A program made the translations under genes and the position numbers. The notes below the pieces were generated by a model. The model searched no databases, was not told the DNA's origin, and was given only the letters and a program-made list of their open reading frames with translations. A stretch of DNA of 64,000 bases from a virus. This document shows, piece by piece, positions 7,302-16,052 of the stretch. Position 1 is the stretch's first letter. Every line of letters starts with the position of its first letter. The stretch spans positions 1 to 64,000 of the IMG/VR virus record IMGVR_UViG_3300025598_000001; one strand, given 5' to 3'.

Positions 7302-10175
7302 ATGAACAATTTAGAATTTTTACAGCAAGTCCTTGGCGACGAAGGATACTACTGCATAGTTGGATTAAAGAAGGATTCGGACAAACCCGTACAGAAATTC
7401 TTTAAAACACTAGAAGATGCTGTGGCAGTTGCAGAGAATTTAAAGAACGAAGGCTACAACGCTTACTATGCGCTAGCCACGTTTGAAGATGGGAAATCTA
7501 GAAAAACTGCTAATGTAAAGCAGTTGCGGTCTTTGTTTATTGATTTGGATTGTGGTCAGGGTAAACCCTATGAAACACAAGAAGAAGCGTTACTAGACTT
7601 AAAACGGTTCTGTCAAGTAACAAAAATGCCGAAACCAACGCTGGTAAACTCCGGCGGGGGTATACACGCATACTGGGCTTTAGAAGAGCCGCTAAGCCGT
7701 GAACAATGGACACCCCTAGCTGAGAAGCTAAAGAAGATGTGCGACGAGCATGACCTCTTTGCTGACCCCGTAGTAACTGCGGATTCGGTGCGTATTCTAC
7801 GAGTCCCCGGAACTTTAAACTTTAAAAATGATGTTGCTAGACCAGTTGATTTAATCGGTAGCTCATCAGGCTCATATAGTTATGACACACTAAAAGATGT
7901 TATAGGTGATCCGGTACTAGAGAGAAAACCATATATCCCACGTGGGGAGATGGACGAAGTAACTAAGGCTATCCTTGGTAACTATACCAATAGGTTTAAG
8001 ACAATCCTGATGAAGACCATGAAAGGTGAGGGCTGTCAACAACTTGAGCATATAATTAAAGCGCAAGCCACAATGCCTGAACCGCAGTGGAGAGCAGGGC
8101 TATCTATTGCCAAATTTTGCATAGATGCGGATATTGCAATTAAAAAGATATCTGAACATCACCCCGAATATAGCCCAGAGTTTGCAGACCGCAAGGTACG
8201 TGGTATCAAAGGCGGACCATATACTTGCGCTAAGTTTGAAGAATATAACCCCGGCGGTTGCGATGGTTGTGTAAATAAAGGGGCAATTAAATCCCCCATC
8301 GTGCTGGGTCGTGAAGTATTAGAAGCTAACGATGACGATAACATTGTAGAAGATGTTCCGTTCCAAGTAGAACAAGGGCACACACAGACATACGTTATAC
8401 CGAAATACCCTGAGCCATACTTCCGTGGTAAGAACGGAGGAATCTTTAAGCGTGTAATTAAACAAGAAGACGAGATCGAAGTTCAGGTTTATCACAACGA
8501 TATTTATGTATCACGCAGACTACTGGATTCGGATGTGGGTGAGGCTGTAGTCGTTCGATTACATCTACCGCAAGACGGAGTACGGGAGTTTACCGTGCCA
8601 TTAACGGCAGTAACTTCCAAGGACGAACTTAGAAAGTATATATCTTCTAAGGGTGTAGCCGTAGTTAAAACTGACGAGCTTATGTCTTACCTGACAACGT
8701 GGGTAAACCACCTGCAATATAAAGGTAAAGCCGATACCGCTAGACGGCAGTTCGGTTGGGTAGACGACAAATGCGAAGCGTTTGTGCTTGGCGATAAAGA
8801 GATCAGTGCTGATAGGGTAGACCATAATCCAGCATCCTCGGCTACAACACAAATGTTTAGTGCATTTAAAACTAAAGGCACGATGGAAGCATGGAAAGAA
8901 GCCATGAACTTTTACAACAAGCCTGACATGGAAGTCCACAAGTTTATGATTGGGTTATCGTTTGGTTCTATTTTTACCGAGTTCACTCCAATCAATGCGT
9001 CGTTATTACATGTGTACAGCCCTGAATCCGGCATTGGTAAAACTACTGCGCTGTTTGCAGGAGCCAGCATTTGGGGCGAACCTACCAAGCTGTTGCTAAA
9101 GGAAACCGATACAGTAAACTCTAAGATGAACCGTGCCGAGGTATATAACAACCTGCCGTTGATGCTGGATGAGTTAACAAACTCTACGGCTAAAGACGCT
9201 AGTGATTTTGTATATCAATACAGTTCCGGTACACAGAAAAACCGTATGTCAGGCGCTTCTAATGCGGAACGGGTAAGGGGTGAACCTTGGAAACAAAACG
9301 GCATCAGCACCGGAAATAGCTCCCTAATGGAAAAGATTAGCGCATATAAAGCTATTCCTAAAGGTGAAGCCATGCGTATTTTAGAAGTACGTGCCCGAAA
9401 AGTAGAGGGTTTGGATAAGACCGAAACCGACGTATTGAGTGCGGCTTTACAGAATAACTATGGGCATGCTTACCTACCTTACCTGCAGTATGTAATGAAT
9501 GACATTACAGGGATTAAAGAACTATATAAATCTACACAATTAAAGATAGATAAGCGTTGTGAGTTTGGACCTGAAGACCGATTCCATTCGGTGCTTGTAA
9601 CTAACGGCATCATGGGGTTGATGGTTGCTAAACGTGTAGGATTAGTTAATTATGATATTAAACCCGTCGTAGATTTTATTGTTGAAATAGCTAAGAATGC
9701 CAAGAGTCAAGTTAAATCTATGGACGTTGATGCGGAAGGTGTATTAACTAATTTTGTGGCAGAGAATTGGAATAGTATGCTACGAATTAAAAGTACGGAA
9801 GACACCCGTGTAAATAAAAAAGATGAGGTAGACCACTTAGTTATTCCCGATGCTACCCCAAAACTTACTTTTGTTATACGATACGAGTATGATTTAAAAA
9901 TGATGTATATATACCCCAATCCTTTACGGGAGTGGTGTGTTAAAAAGCAAATAAATTATGAAGGACTTATTGATTCTTTAAAGCGTGGTAGGACCAAAGC
10001 TCAAATGGAAAAGAAACGTATGGGCAAAGGCACTAGAATTAACTTACCACCACTAAAGGTACTGTGGGTTAACTGCGATGGGTTTATGGATGAAGACAGA
10101 GAAGAACAAATTGCCTCCGTTGCGCAACACAAGGAAGCCATTGAAAGTGCTGAAGGAGGGGCAAGTGTGTCCTGA
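7302..10175 (+). CDS. Primase-helicase (AEP primase plus DUF927-like ATPase)
   Basis: A 957-residue bifunctional replication protein. The N-terminal archaeo-eukaryotic-type primase shows DLD (D81, D83), SGGGIHAYW (H122), and D161...R167-x-PGT-x-NFK. A zinc-like cluster C309-x10-C320-x2-C323 precedes a linker. The C-terminal ATPase has Walker A SGIGKTT (about 576-582) and Walker B LMLDE (D623-E624), as in DUF927-type helicases. ATG at 7302 has AAGGTGG just upstream; the GTG at 7275 has no ribosome site. It should prime and unwind at the replication fork with the polymerase at 747. Confidence 0.9.
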   Translation: MNNLEFLQQVLGDEGYYCIVGLKKDSDKPVQKFFKTLEDAVAVAENLKNEGYNAYYALATFEDGKSRKTANVKQLRSLFIDLDCGQGKPYETQEEALLDLKRFCQVTKMPKPTLVNSGGGIHAYWALEEPLSREQWTPLAEKLKKMCDEHDLFADPVVTADSVRILRVPGTLNFKNDVARPVDLIGSSSGSYSYDTLKDVIGDPVLERKPYIPRGEMDEVTKAILGNYTNRFKTILMKTMKGEGCQQLEHIIKAQATMPEPQWRAGLSIAKFCIDADIAIKKISEHHPEYSPEFADRKVRGIKGGPYTCAKFEEYNPGGCDGCVNKGAIKSPIVLGREVLEANDDDNIVEDVPFQVEQGHTQTYVIPKYPEPYFRGKNGGIFKRVIKQEDEIEVQVYHNDIYVSRRLLDSDVGEAVVVRLHLPQDGVREFTVPLTAVTSKDELRKYISSKGVAVVKTDELMSYLTTWVNHLQYKGKADTARRQFGWVDDKCEAFVLGDKEISADRVDHNPASSATTQMFSAFKTKGTMEAWKEAMNFYNKPDMEVHKFMIGLSFGSIFTEFTPINASLLHVYSPESGIGKTTALFAGASIWGEPTKLLLKETDTVNSKMNRAEVYNNLPLMLDELTNSTAKDASDFVYQYSSGTQKNRMSGASNAERVRGEPWKQNGISTGNSSLMEKISAYKAIPKGEAMRILEVRARKVEGLDKTETDVLSAALQNNYGHAYLPYLQYVMNDITGIKELYKSTQLKIDKRCEFGPEDRFHSVLVTNGIMGLMVAKRVGLVNYDIKPVVDFIVEIAKNAKSQVKSMDVDAEGVLTNFVAENWNSMLRIKSTEDTRVNKKDEVDHLVIPDATPKLTFVIRYEYDLKMMYIYPNPLREWCVKKQINYEGLIDSLKRGRTKAQMEKKRMGKGTRINLPPLKVLWVNCDGFMDEDREEQIASVAQHKEAIESAEGGASVS

Positions 10176-10362
10176 CGGAGTGGTTATTGATATAAACTGG
10201 GATAATTTTCATGTGGGGATGTCTGTTTTTGTCCCTGCCGTCAACCTATCAATGTTAGACAAACAAATGCAAACTATTGCAAAAGATAAAGGAATTGTAA
10301 TAAAAGGTTTTGACCGAATTGAAAATAAAAAGCTAGGTATGCGCTTTTGGAGAATTGTGTAA
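10165..10362 (+). CDS. Small conserved phage protein (65 aa)
   Basis: GTG at 10165 has AAGGAGGGG five bases upstream and overlaps the primase stop by 11 bases; longer in-frame starts (10078) would overlap primase by nearly 100 bases. The product pattern is G-M-S-V-F-V-P-A-V-N ... A-K-D-K-G ... R-x-E ... G-M-R-F-W-R-I, compact alpha/beta, no catalytic residues seen. It is the last gene of the plus-strand replication block. Function unknown. Confidence 0.7.
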   Translation: MCPDGVVIDINWDNFHVGMSVFVPAVNLSMLDKQMQTIAKDKGIVIKGFDRIENKKLGMRFWRIV

Positions 10363-10420
10363 TATACTATACGTGCAACAACACATTCTCCTGTTGCATG
10401 TTCTCGTGAGGAACTCCTTG

Positions 10421-10451
10421 ATCCCCGGCTCAAAAGGCTGGGGATTTTTTT
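10421..10451 (+). terminator. Intrinsic terminator of the replication block
   Basis: ATCCCCGGC pairs with GCTGGGGAT (one G-U) around a TCAAAAG loop and is followed by seven Ts. It faces the plus strand and stops transcription before the convergent minus-strand block. A second hairpin (TGCAACA/TGTTGCA, 10374-10398) lies upstream. Its loop and upper stem match the terminator at 44148. Confidence 0.9.
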
Positions 10452-13400
10452 AATAGTCTTCCATATCTTGTTGGATAACTTTAAGACGCTTCTTGTTATA
10501 TCGCACACCAGCAATCATTTCTTTGGTTGCACGATCTTGAGCTTTTATAGATGTAGCCAATATGTCGTTAATGTTACCGCCATTGATACCAATCTCAGGA
10601 TGTTTTTGACCTAACTCAAGTAACTTATCACGCATATCTAACATACCATCTACATCGCCTTCACGTCTAGCAATGTAATAACGTTGTTTAAATTTACTTT
10701 GGCGATCAGATATACTCTTATCAATACCTTTTTCACGGTCATTGATTTCCATTTGTTTAATATAATTAGATGGTGCAAACCCTAGGGCTTGTGCAAGAAC
10801 ATTTCCGGTACTAACATCCCCAGTAATAGGATCACCACGAAGCGTTTCTGTGCCTTGTGTAGCATATCTATACGCTTTAAAAGTATTAGCAATAGCCGAA
10901 GGTAGCAAGTCTTCTACACCACGCTCAAAATGCCCTTGTGCAATCTTACTAAATCCACGTTCAAAGTTTTGCTCAACACCAAGGACAGGACCACCTAATG
11001 CCTGCATAACTTGTTGAGAGAATGTATTTGTAGATGATGCTGTTGTAGTATCACGAATAAGCAAATCACTTAAACCGATACGGCTGGCAATAGATAAGTT
11101 AGTCATATACTCAATAGGACCTTTGTAAAGAAGATCACCTATAGTTTTTTCGGTAGCACCTTTTAAGTCATCTTCGTCATTATCACGGAATAAATTATAA
11201 AGAACTGACAAAGCACCAAACATAGGCAAACCTTGCGCACCAGCCATCAGTGCAGTCATACCCAATACACCACCAAGTTGTCTTAATCCAGCGGCTCTTA
11301 TTTCAGGAGATTCTCCTTTAGTTGCATCCCTATATGCTTTAAATAACATGTAGTACATAGAGATTGCATATCGTTTATACATAAACCCTATTTTTCCTAA
11401 AGCACTTTGGGCAATACGTGGCGCAGATGCTGAGGATATATTTCCGTTAGTCATCTCATTTACATCAATAGCTTTATTGGTAGCGTATATTTGTGTAGCT
11501 TCTTCAGTAGAAACAGGTCTATCGTAACGTAATTCTGCTTCTTTACGTGCTTCTTCTATACCTGCAACGTCTTGTGCATTTGGCTTTTTAAGTCTTTCCA
11601 TTTCAAGCTTATATGTAGCAATCATAGTTACTTCACGGTTCATACGTTCAGTATGATGAAGCATCCAACCACTCATAGATTTAAACTTTTGCCATATGTT
11701 TCCGTTAATATCCCCTTGTAAAATCTCACCTAATTGAGAACGATTAAGCTGACCATTTTCATTAAGAGTGCGAACAAAAATTTCATACTCCTTACCTATA
11801 GCCGAATTTGGTTGGTAATTAGCAATAGACTGTCTTACTTTCATGCCTACAGTTACGGGCTTACCAGTAGTTTCGTCTATGGAACCAAGCACATTAGTTT
11901 GAGCAGTTGTACCGCTACCCATAAATATCTTAACTGCGTCGCCTATAGTTTTAGTAATATTAGCATTAGGGTAGGCAGCCTTCAACGAAGGCATAACAAT
12001 CATTGGTATGTTAGCTGTTTGAACAATAGCAGAAGATGGGTTAAAGCCCATTGTGTAAATAAACGCCGCCGATTGTAGAACGTTACCAAAATTATCACGG
12101 CTAGGGTTTTTAATGTAGCCTATGCGTTTTTCAAACTCATCTAAGTAACGAGATTGCTCAACGTTATTTCTGCCTTTGATATCTTCCTTAACTTGGTTAC
12201 CAAAAGCGTCTATTTCACCGGCGGCAATACCTTTACCAACTTGGTAAGTATGTAACCTCATTCTATCAAGAATGTTATCAAACTTAGGGGTATATACCAT
12301 GTTAGTAATTTGATGAGCCATACCACGCATCTTTTTTTCAAAGACAGCAATAGAATCTTCCATGTAACCTGCACGACCAGAGCGCCGTTGGAAAGATTGA
12401 GCAAGTGCTGTTTCCGGCAAAGTAGCTACAAACAATCGCATCATCTCTTCGATTGCGTCAGTAGGAACCTTATTAATTTCCATAATACGCAGTGCGTTAT
12501 TTATAAAAGAGCTTGGAGGCGCACGGCGATAATCTATATCGGATACTTGTCTATACATATCTGAACGTGCATTTGGATCCATTGCCAGAATTTCTTTTTG
12601 GCGCATTTCTCTTTCCCGTGGGGATTTAAATGCTCTAACTTCAAATTCTTTTTGCCCATTTTTATCAATAAAGTTTGAAGCTAACCAATGCTCCCCCTCA
12701 CGACCTAATGAGAAGTATGGCTCAATTACGCCAGACTTAGTTAAGCTTTCCATAATATCTTTATAGACAAGCTCTTTAGTTTCTTTACCAAGTTCGGTAG
12801 CCTCAATACGGGACTTAATAGCTTTTTTAATTTCTTCAAACATTTGCTTATAAGCATCACGCATTACGCTGTATGAGCGTTTCCATGCAGGTGCAAGCTG
12901 GTTGTATTGTTTATTTAGTTCATCCCATACTTCTTGCTTAGATCTATTATCTCGAGTTTCTTGGTTTTTATAATAGTCCCGTGGCTTAGTCGGATCAACT
13001 TCGGCAATAGTAGAGCTATTAACAAGTTTGTTATATGGGGTTTTTTGTTGCGGGGCAACTTCAAGTGCATGTCTAAGTATTTCTTTAGCACCTTCTACAC
13101 CTCTTGTTAGGCTATGCTCAAACCCACTTTTTTGGTCTACAAGCCTGTTAAGCATAGGGGCTAATTTACCAAAAGCATCTTTAGCCATATCAGTCAAAGC
13201 ATGTAATGGGGCAAACGATAGTGCGGCAGAACTAGCATTATCTTTAGTATTAGATACAGCAGCACTCCAAGCATTCTTTTGTTCTTCACTTATGTATGGT
13301 ACACTTTCAACAAGGTCACCTACGATATTAGCAAAGTCTTTACCTTTCTTAACCGCCATCTGGTATTGAGCTTGCCCTTCATCATCTAGGTTATAGTCCC

Positions 13401-16050
13401 TAAAAAACTTGTCAAATTCTTCTTGGGTTTTGTACCATTTACCCTTTTGAGGTTCTCGTTTACCTGTATCTATACTTTCAAAAATAGACTCAGCCGTATT
13501 AAATCCACGACCACGTAACGCATTACCCAATGCTTTAAAAAAGTTAATAACTTTATCGATAATGTTTTGTATTGGTTTTTCTTGCCCTGCATAATCTGCA
13601 AACGCTTCGGCAATAGCTTCTTCCCGCATTTGTTCTTTAGATAGGTTTTGATCTTTATATCGATTTTCAATATCGTATTTTTTAATCCACTCTTTATCTG
13701 CCATTCTTTCAAGCGTACTCCACTCACGAGGAGTAAATACGTTTAGGTTACGGAATGCATGAATAGATTCATGGTTAAGTGTATTTAAAAATTCTTTCTC
13801 ATCTCTATTGCCAAGAGACACTTGAATCGACTTTATAAAGTCATTTGTTTTACCTGTGTATTGACCTAGCCCAGTTACGCCTTCTCCAAAATCTACCAAA
13901 CGTAAAGGTATACCACTTAAGCCAATCTGGTTTAAACGTTTTCTTAATGAATTAAATAAAGCATCTTTGTTACCTACAAATTTATCTGTAAGTTTACCTT
14001 GTTGATATTGTTTATTATCAATATCAGATTGGGTAGCTTTTATTTCGTCACGAATAGCTTGTTTAGTTTCAGGGTCTTGTGCAAGTCTAAAGTCTTCTTT
14101 AAGCTGCTCAATATGATCTTGCAGCGTTTTTAAATCTTCAGGGCGATTAGCAAAAGTCTGTGCTGGAACTTCTTTGGCAGGGGCAGTTTCAACAGGAGCT
14201 TCAGTAGGTTCAGTCTTTTCTGTGGTTTCAGTTTCACTTGGGGTTTCCTCTGGTACTAGTGTATCTGGCTGTACTTCTTCTCTAGCTCCAAGCTCACTAA
14301 CAGGCTCTGCAGTTGGTGCCATTCCTCGCTGTTCAGGTTCTCCAGCTCCTTCGGTACTTTCAGTTGGTACTTGCTCGACAGGAACTTCAGGGCTTGTTCT
14401 ATCTGTTTCAACGTTAGTTCTTGGTTGTACTCTTCCATTATCGGCTCCTTTTAGTACTCCGCCACGTGGTCCAAACATTTCTTGCTGGGTAGCCAATGCG
14501 TTAAACGCATTCATAGCTATGGTTTCAACGGCTTTCTTTGTTTCTGGGGTAAGGTTAGGATTACTTCTTACACGAGCTAATACTTCTCCTATAGCTTTTT
14601 GGTCTTCTGGGTTAGCCATATCTTTGCCAACTAACTGCCTAAAGAATCCTGACTGCGTTTTGAGACCAGTTCCTTTTAAAGTATCAGCATCTAAAACAGT
14701 ATTTTGTGCCTGTGCCGGGGTAGTTTCGGCTGGACGTAAATCTAATTCGCCTTGTACTGGAGCGCCTTGCAGGTTAAGTTCACCGGTCGGTGGTGCAAGC
14801 GTAGCTGGGATTTGAGTTTCTTCTTGCCCTACAGGAAACGTATTTGTTGGACGCTGAGGTACTGGCTGACCAAATAAGTCACCATGAATTTGTTGTGCGG
14901 CAGCAAGTTGTTTTTGTTCACGAATCTGCTCTGGGGTAAGCGGAGCTTGTCCAATAGTTGTGGCTGGCGCAGTAGTTTGTTCTTGTTGTATAAGTTCTTG
15001 GTCAGCTCTTAATTGTTTTTGTCTTTCCGCATCTAACTGGGATTGAGCTTTTATGTTGCGGGCTTCCATAGCAGAAGGTAAAGCACCACCAGTAAAGCCG
15101 CCTATAGCACCTTGAACCGATGCCATGATAATGTTATCAATATTCTTAGGATCAAAGAAATCTTTCTTATCACCCGCCATTTGAGATGCGGCTACTTGTA
15201 ATGCTTGTTGAGTACCTTCGGTTAAGCTTTCAAGACCAACGTCTTTAGCTACTTGAGTTGCAAAAGCTTTTTTCCAAGTAGTAGGGACAATCGTAGATTT
15301 CTCTAATAGTTCTGTAGCTAATTGCGCTTTACCTTTGTTACCTAACTGACTGAGAAGACGCTGGGGTAATACGGTATCTAACATAGATACCAAAGATCCC
15401 ATAGTTAATGCAATACCGGGGTGTAGTTCTCCAGTATCTTCGTATACGCTTTGCAATACATCTGGCACATTTAAACCAAATGAAGCCCCAGTAATACCAA
15501 TATTTGTACCAACTTTTGCGCCATGTTCAGCTGCGTTTTTAATTACGCTTTGACCGATTGCCCTGCTTTTAAATGCGTCTGCAGCAGTTGTAGCGGCTTC
15601 GCCAGTTAGCCCTTTTTGGGCTGCATAATCAAGAGCATACTTTTCAAGGGCTTTTTCAGCACCTTTTTTAGCTAATAACTTGCCAGCAGTTGTGCCGATT
15701 CCAGCGCCACCAATAAACGATAAAGCATCAGGTGCTAATTGACCAGCAGTTTCAGCAGCAAACGGTAATATGTCACCAATACCTTTAATATCACTTAGTT
15801 CTTTATATGCTGTAGGATGTGCTTGTTCTACCGCAGCCATACGAGCTTGGTAGTCTTGCATTTGCTGCTTAGCAAATTCGTCATAGCCTAGTGAAGAAGC
15901 AGCTAGTGCCGGAATTAAATCAAATGCGGTTCCTTTAAGGCCTTCTAAACCTCTTTCAAAACCACCTTTAAGAAGTTCACCCGTAGTTAACTTACGATAA
16001 TCTATAGGCGCTACTTCAAACCCTGTTGGGGTTTGATTTTTATCAGCCAT
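10450..16050 (-). CDS. Giant multidomain internal-virion protein with zincin-like domain
   Basis: An 1866-residue protein, the last gene of the structural block. The N-terminal third has Gly/Ala-rich hydrophobic stretches, then a Pro/Glu/Thr-rich linker (about 400-640). A zincin-like peptidase motif HESIH occurs at 760-764 with EEAIAEAFADY about 50 residues later as third-ligand candidate. Long helical regions follow. The C-terminus carries hydrophobic helices and a segment resembling large-polyvalent-protein-associated domains of the LPD38 kind. Size, order and composition suit an ejected protein that crosses the host envelope with the DNA. Peptidase activity is predicted, not shown. Confidence 0.75.
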   Translation of the reverse strand: MADKNQTPTGFEVAPIDYRKLTTGELLKGGFERGLEGLKGTAFDLIPALAASSLGYDEFAKQQMQDYQARMAAVEQAHPTAYKELSDIKGIGDILPFAAETAGQLAPDALSFIGGAGIGTTAGKLLAKKGAEKALEKYALDYAAQKGLTGEAATTAADAFKSRAIGQSVIKNAAEHGAKVGTNIGITGASFGLNVPDVLQSVYEDTGELHPGIALTMGSLVSMLDTVLPQRLLSQLGNKGKAQLATELLEKSTIVPTTWKKAFATQVAKDVGLESLTEGTQQALQVAASQMAGDKKDFFDPKNIDNIIMASVQGAIGGFTGGALPSAMEARNIKAQSQLDAERQKQLRADQELIQQEQTTAPATTIGQAPLTPEQIREQKQLAAAQQIHGDLFGQPVPQRPTNTFPVGQEETQIPATLAPPTGELNLQGAPVQGELDLRPAETTPAQAQNTVLDADTLKGTGLKTQSGFFRQLVGKDMANPEDQKAIGEVLARVRSNPNLTPETKKAVETIAMNAFNALATQQEMFGPRGGVLKGADNGRVQPRTNVETDRTSPEVPVEQVPTESTEGAGEPEQRGMAPTAEPVSELGAREEVQPDTLVPEETPSETETTEKTEPTEAPVETAPAKEVPAQTFANRPEDLKTLQDHIEQLKEDFRLAQDPETKQAIRDEIKATQSDIDNKQYQQGKLTDKFVGNKDALFNSLRKRLNQIGLSGIPLRLVDFGEGVTGLGQYTGKTNDFIKSIQVSLGNRDEKEFLNTLNHESIHAFRNLNVFTPREWSTLERMADKEWIKKYDIENRYKDQNLSKEQMREEAIAEAFADYAGQEKPIQNIIDKVINFFKALGNALRGRGFNTAESIFESIDTGKREPQKGKWYKTQEEFDKFFRDYNLDDEGQAQYQMAVKKGKDFANIVGDLVESVPYISEEQKNAWSAAVSNTKDNASSAALSFAPLHALTDMAKDAFGKLAPMLNRLVDQKSGFEHSLTRGVEGAKEILRHALEVAPQQKTPYNKLVNSSTIAEVDPTKPRDYYKNQETRDNRSKQEVWDELNKQYNQLAPAWKRSYSVMRDAYKQMFEEIKKAIKSRIEATELGKETKELVYKDIMESLTKSGVIEPYFSLGREGEHWLASNFIDKNGQKEFEVRAFKSPREREMRQKEILAMDPNARSDMYRQVSDIDYRRAPPSSFINNALRIMEINKVPTDAIEEMMRLFVATLPETALAQSFQRRSGRAGYMEDSIAVFEKKMRGMAHQITNMVYTPKFDNILDRMRLHTYQVGKGIAAGEIDAFGNQVKEDIKGRNNVEQSRYLDEFEKRIGYIKNPSRDNFGNVLQSAAFIYTMGFNPSSAIVQTANIPMIVMPSLKAAYPNANITKTIGDAVKIFMGSGTTAQTNVLGSIDETTGKPVTVGMKVRQSIANYQPNSAIGKEYEIFVRTLNENGQLNRSQLGEILQGDINGNIWQKFKSMSGWMLHHTERMNREVTMIATYKLEMERLKKPNAQDVAGIEEARKEAELRYDRPVSTEEATQIYATNKAIDVNEMTNGNISSASAPRIAQSALGKIGFMYKRYAISMYYMLFKAYRDATKGESPEIRAAGLRQLGGVLGMTALMAGAQGLPMFGALSVLYNLFRDNDEDDLKGATEKTIGDLLYKGPIEYMTNLSIASRIGLSDLLIRDTTTASSTNTFSQQVMQALGGPVLGVEQNFERGFSKIAQGHFERGVEDLLPSAIANTFKAYRYATQGTETLRGDPITGDVSTGNVLAQALGFAPSNYIKQMEINDREKGIDKSISDRQSKFKQRYYIARREGDVDGMLDMRDKLLELGQKHPEIGINGGNINDILATSIKAQDRATKEMIAGVRYNKKRLKVIQQDMEDY

Positions 16051-16052
16051 AT

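Noticed and set aside
10078-10164. Upstream extension of the small gene after primase
   Set aside because: Would overlap the primase coding region by nearly 100 bases; the GTG at 10165 has an excellent ribosome site.
14174-14815. Long plus-strand open frame (213 codons) opposite the giant virion gene
   Set aside because: Low-complexity Ser/Thr/Pro/Val product made from the antisense of a Glu/Pro/Thr-rich linker; no ribosome site; shadow of the minus-strand gene.
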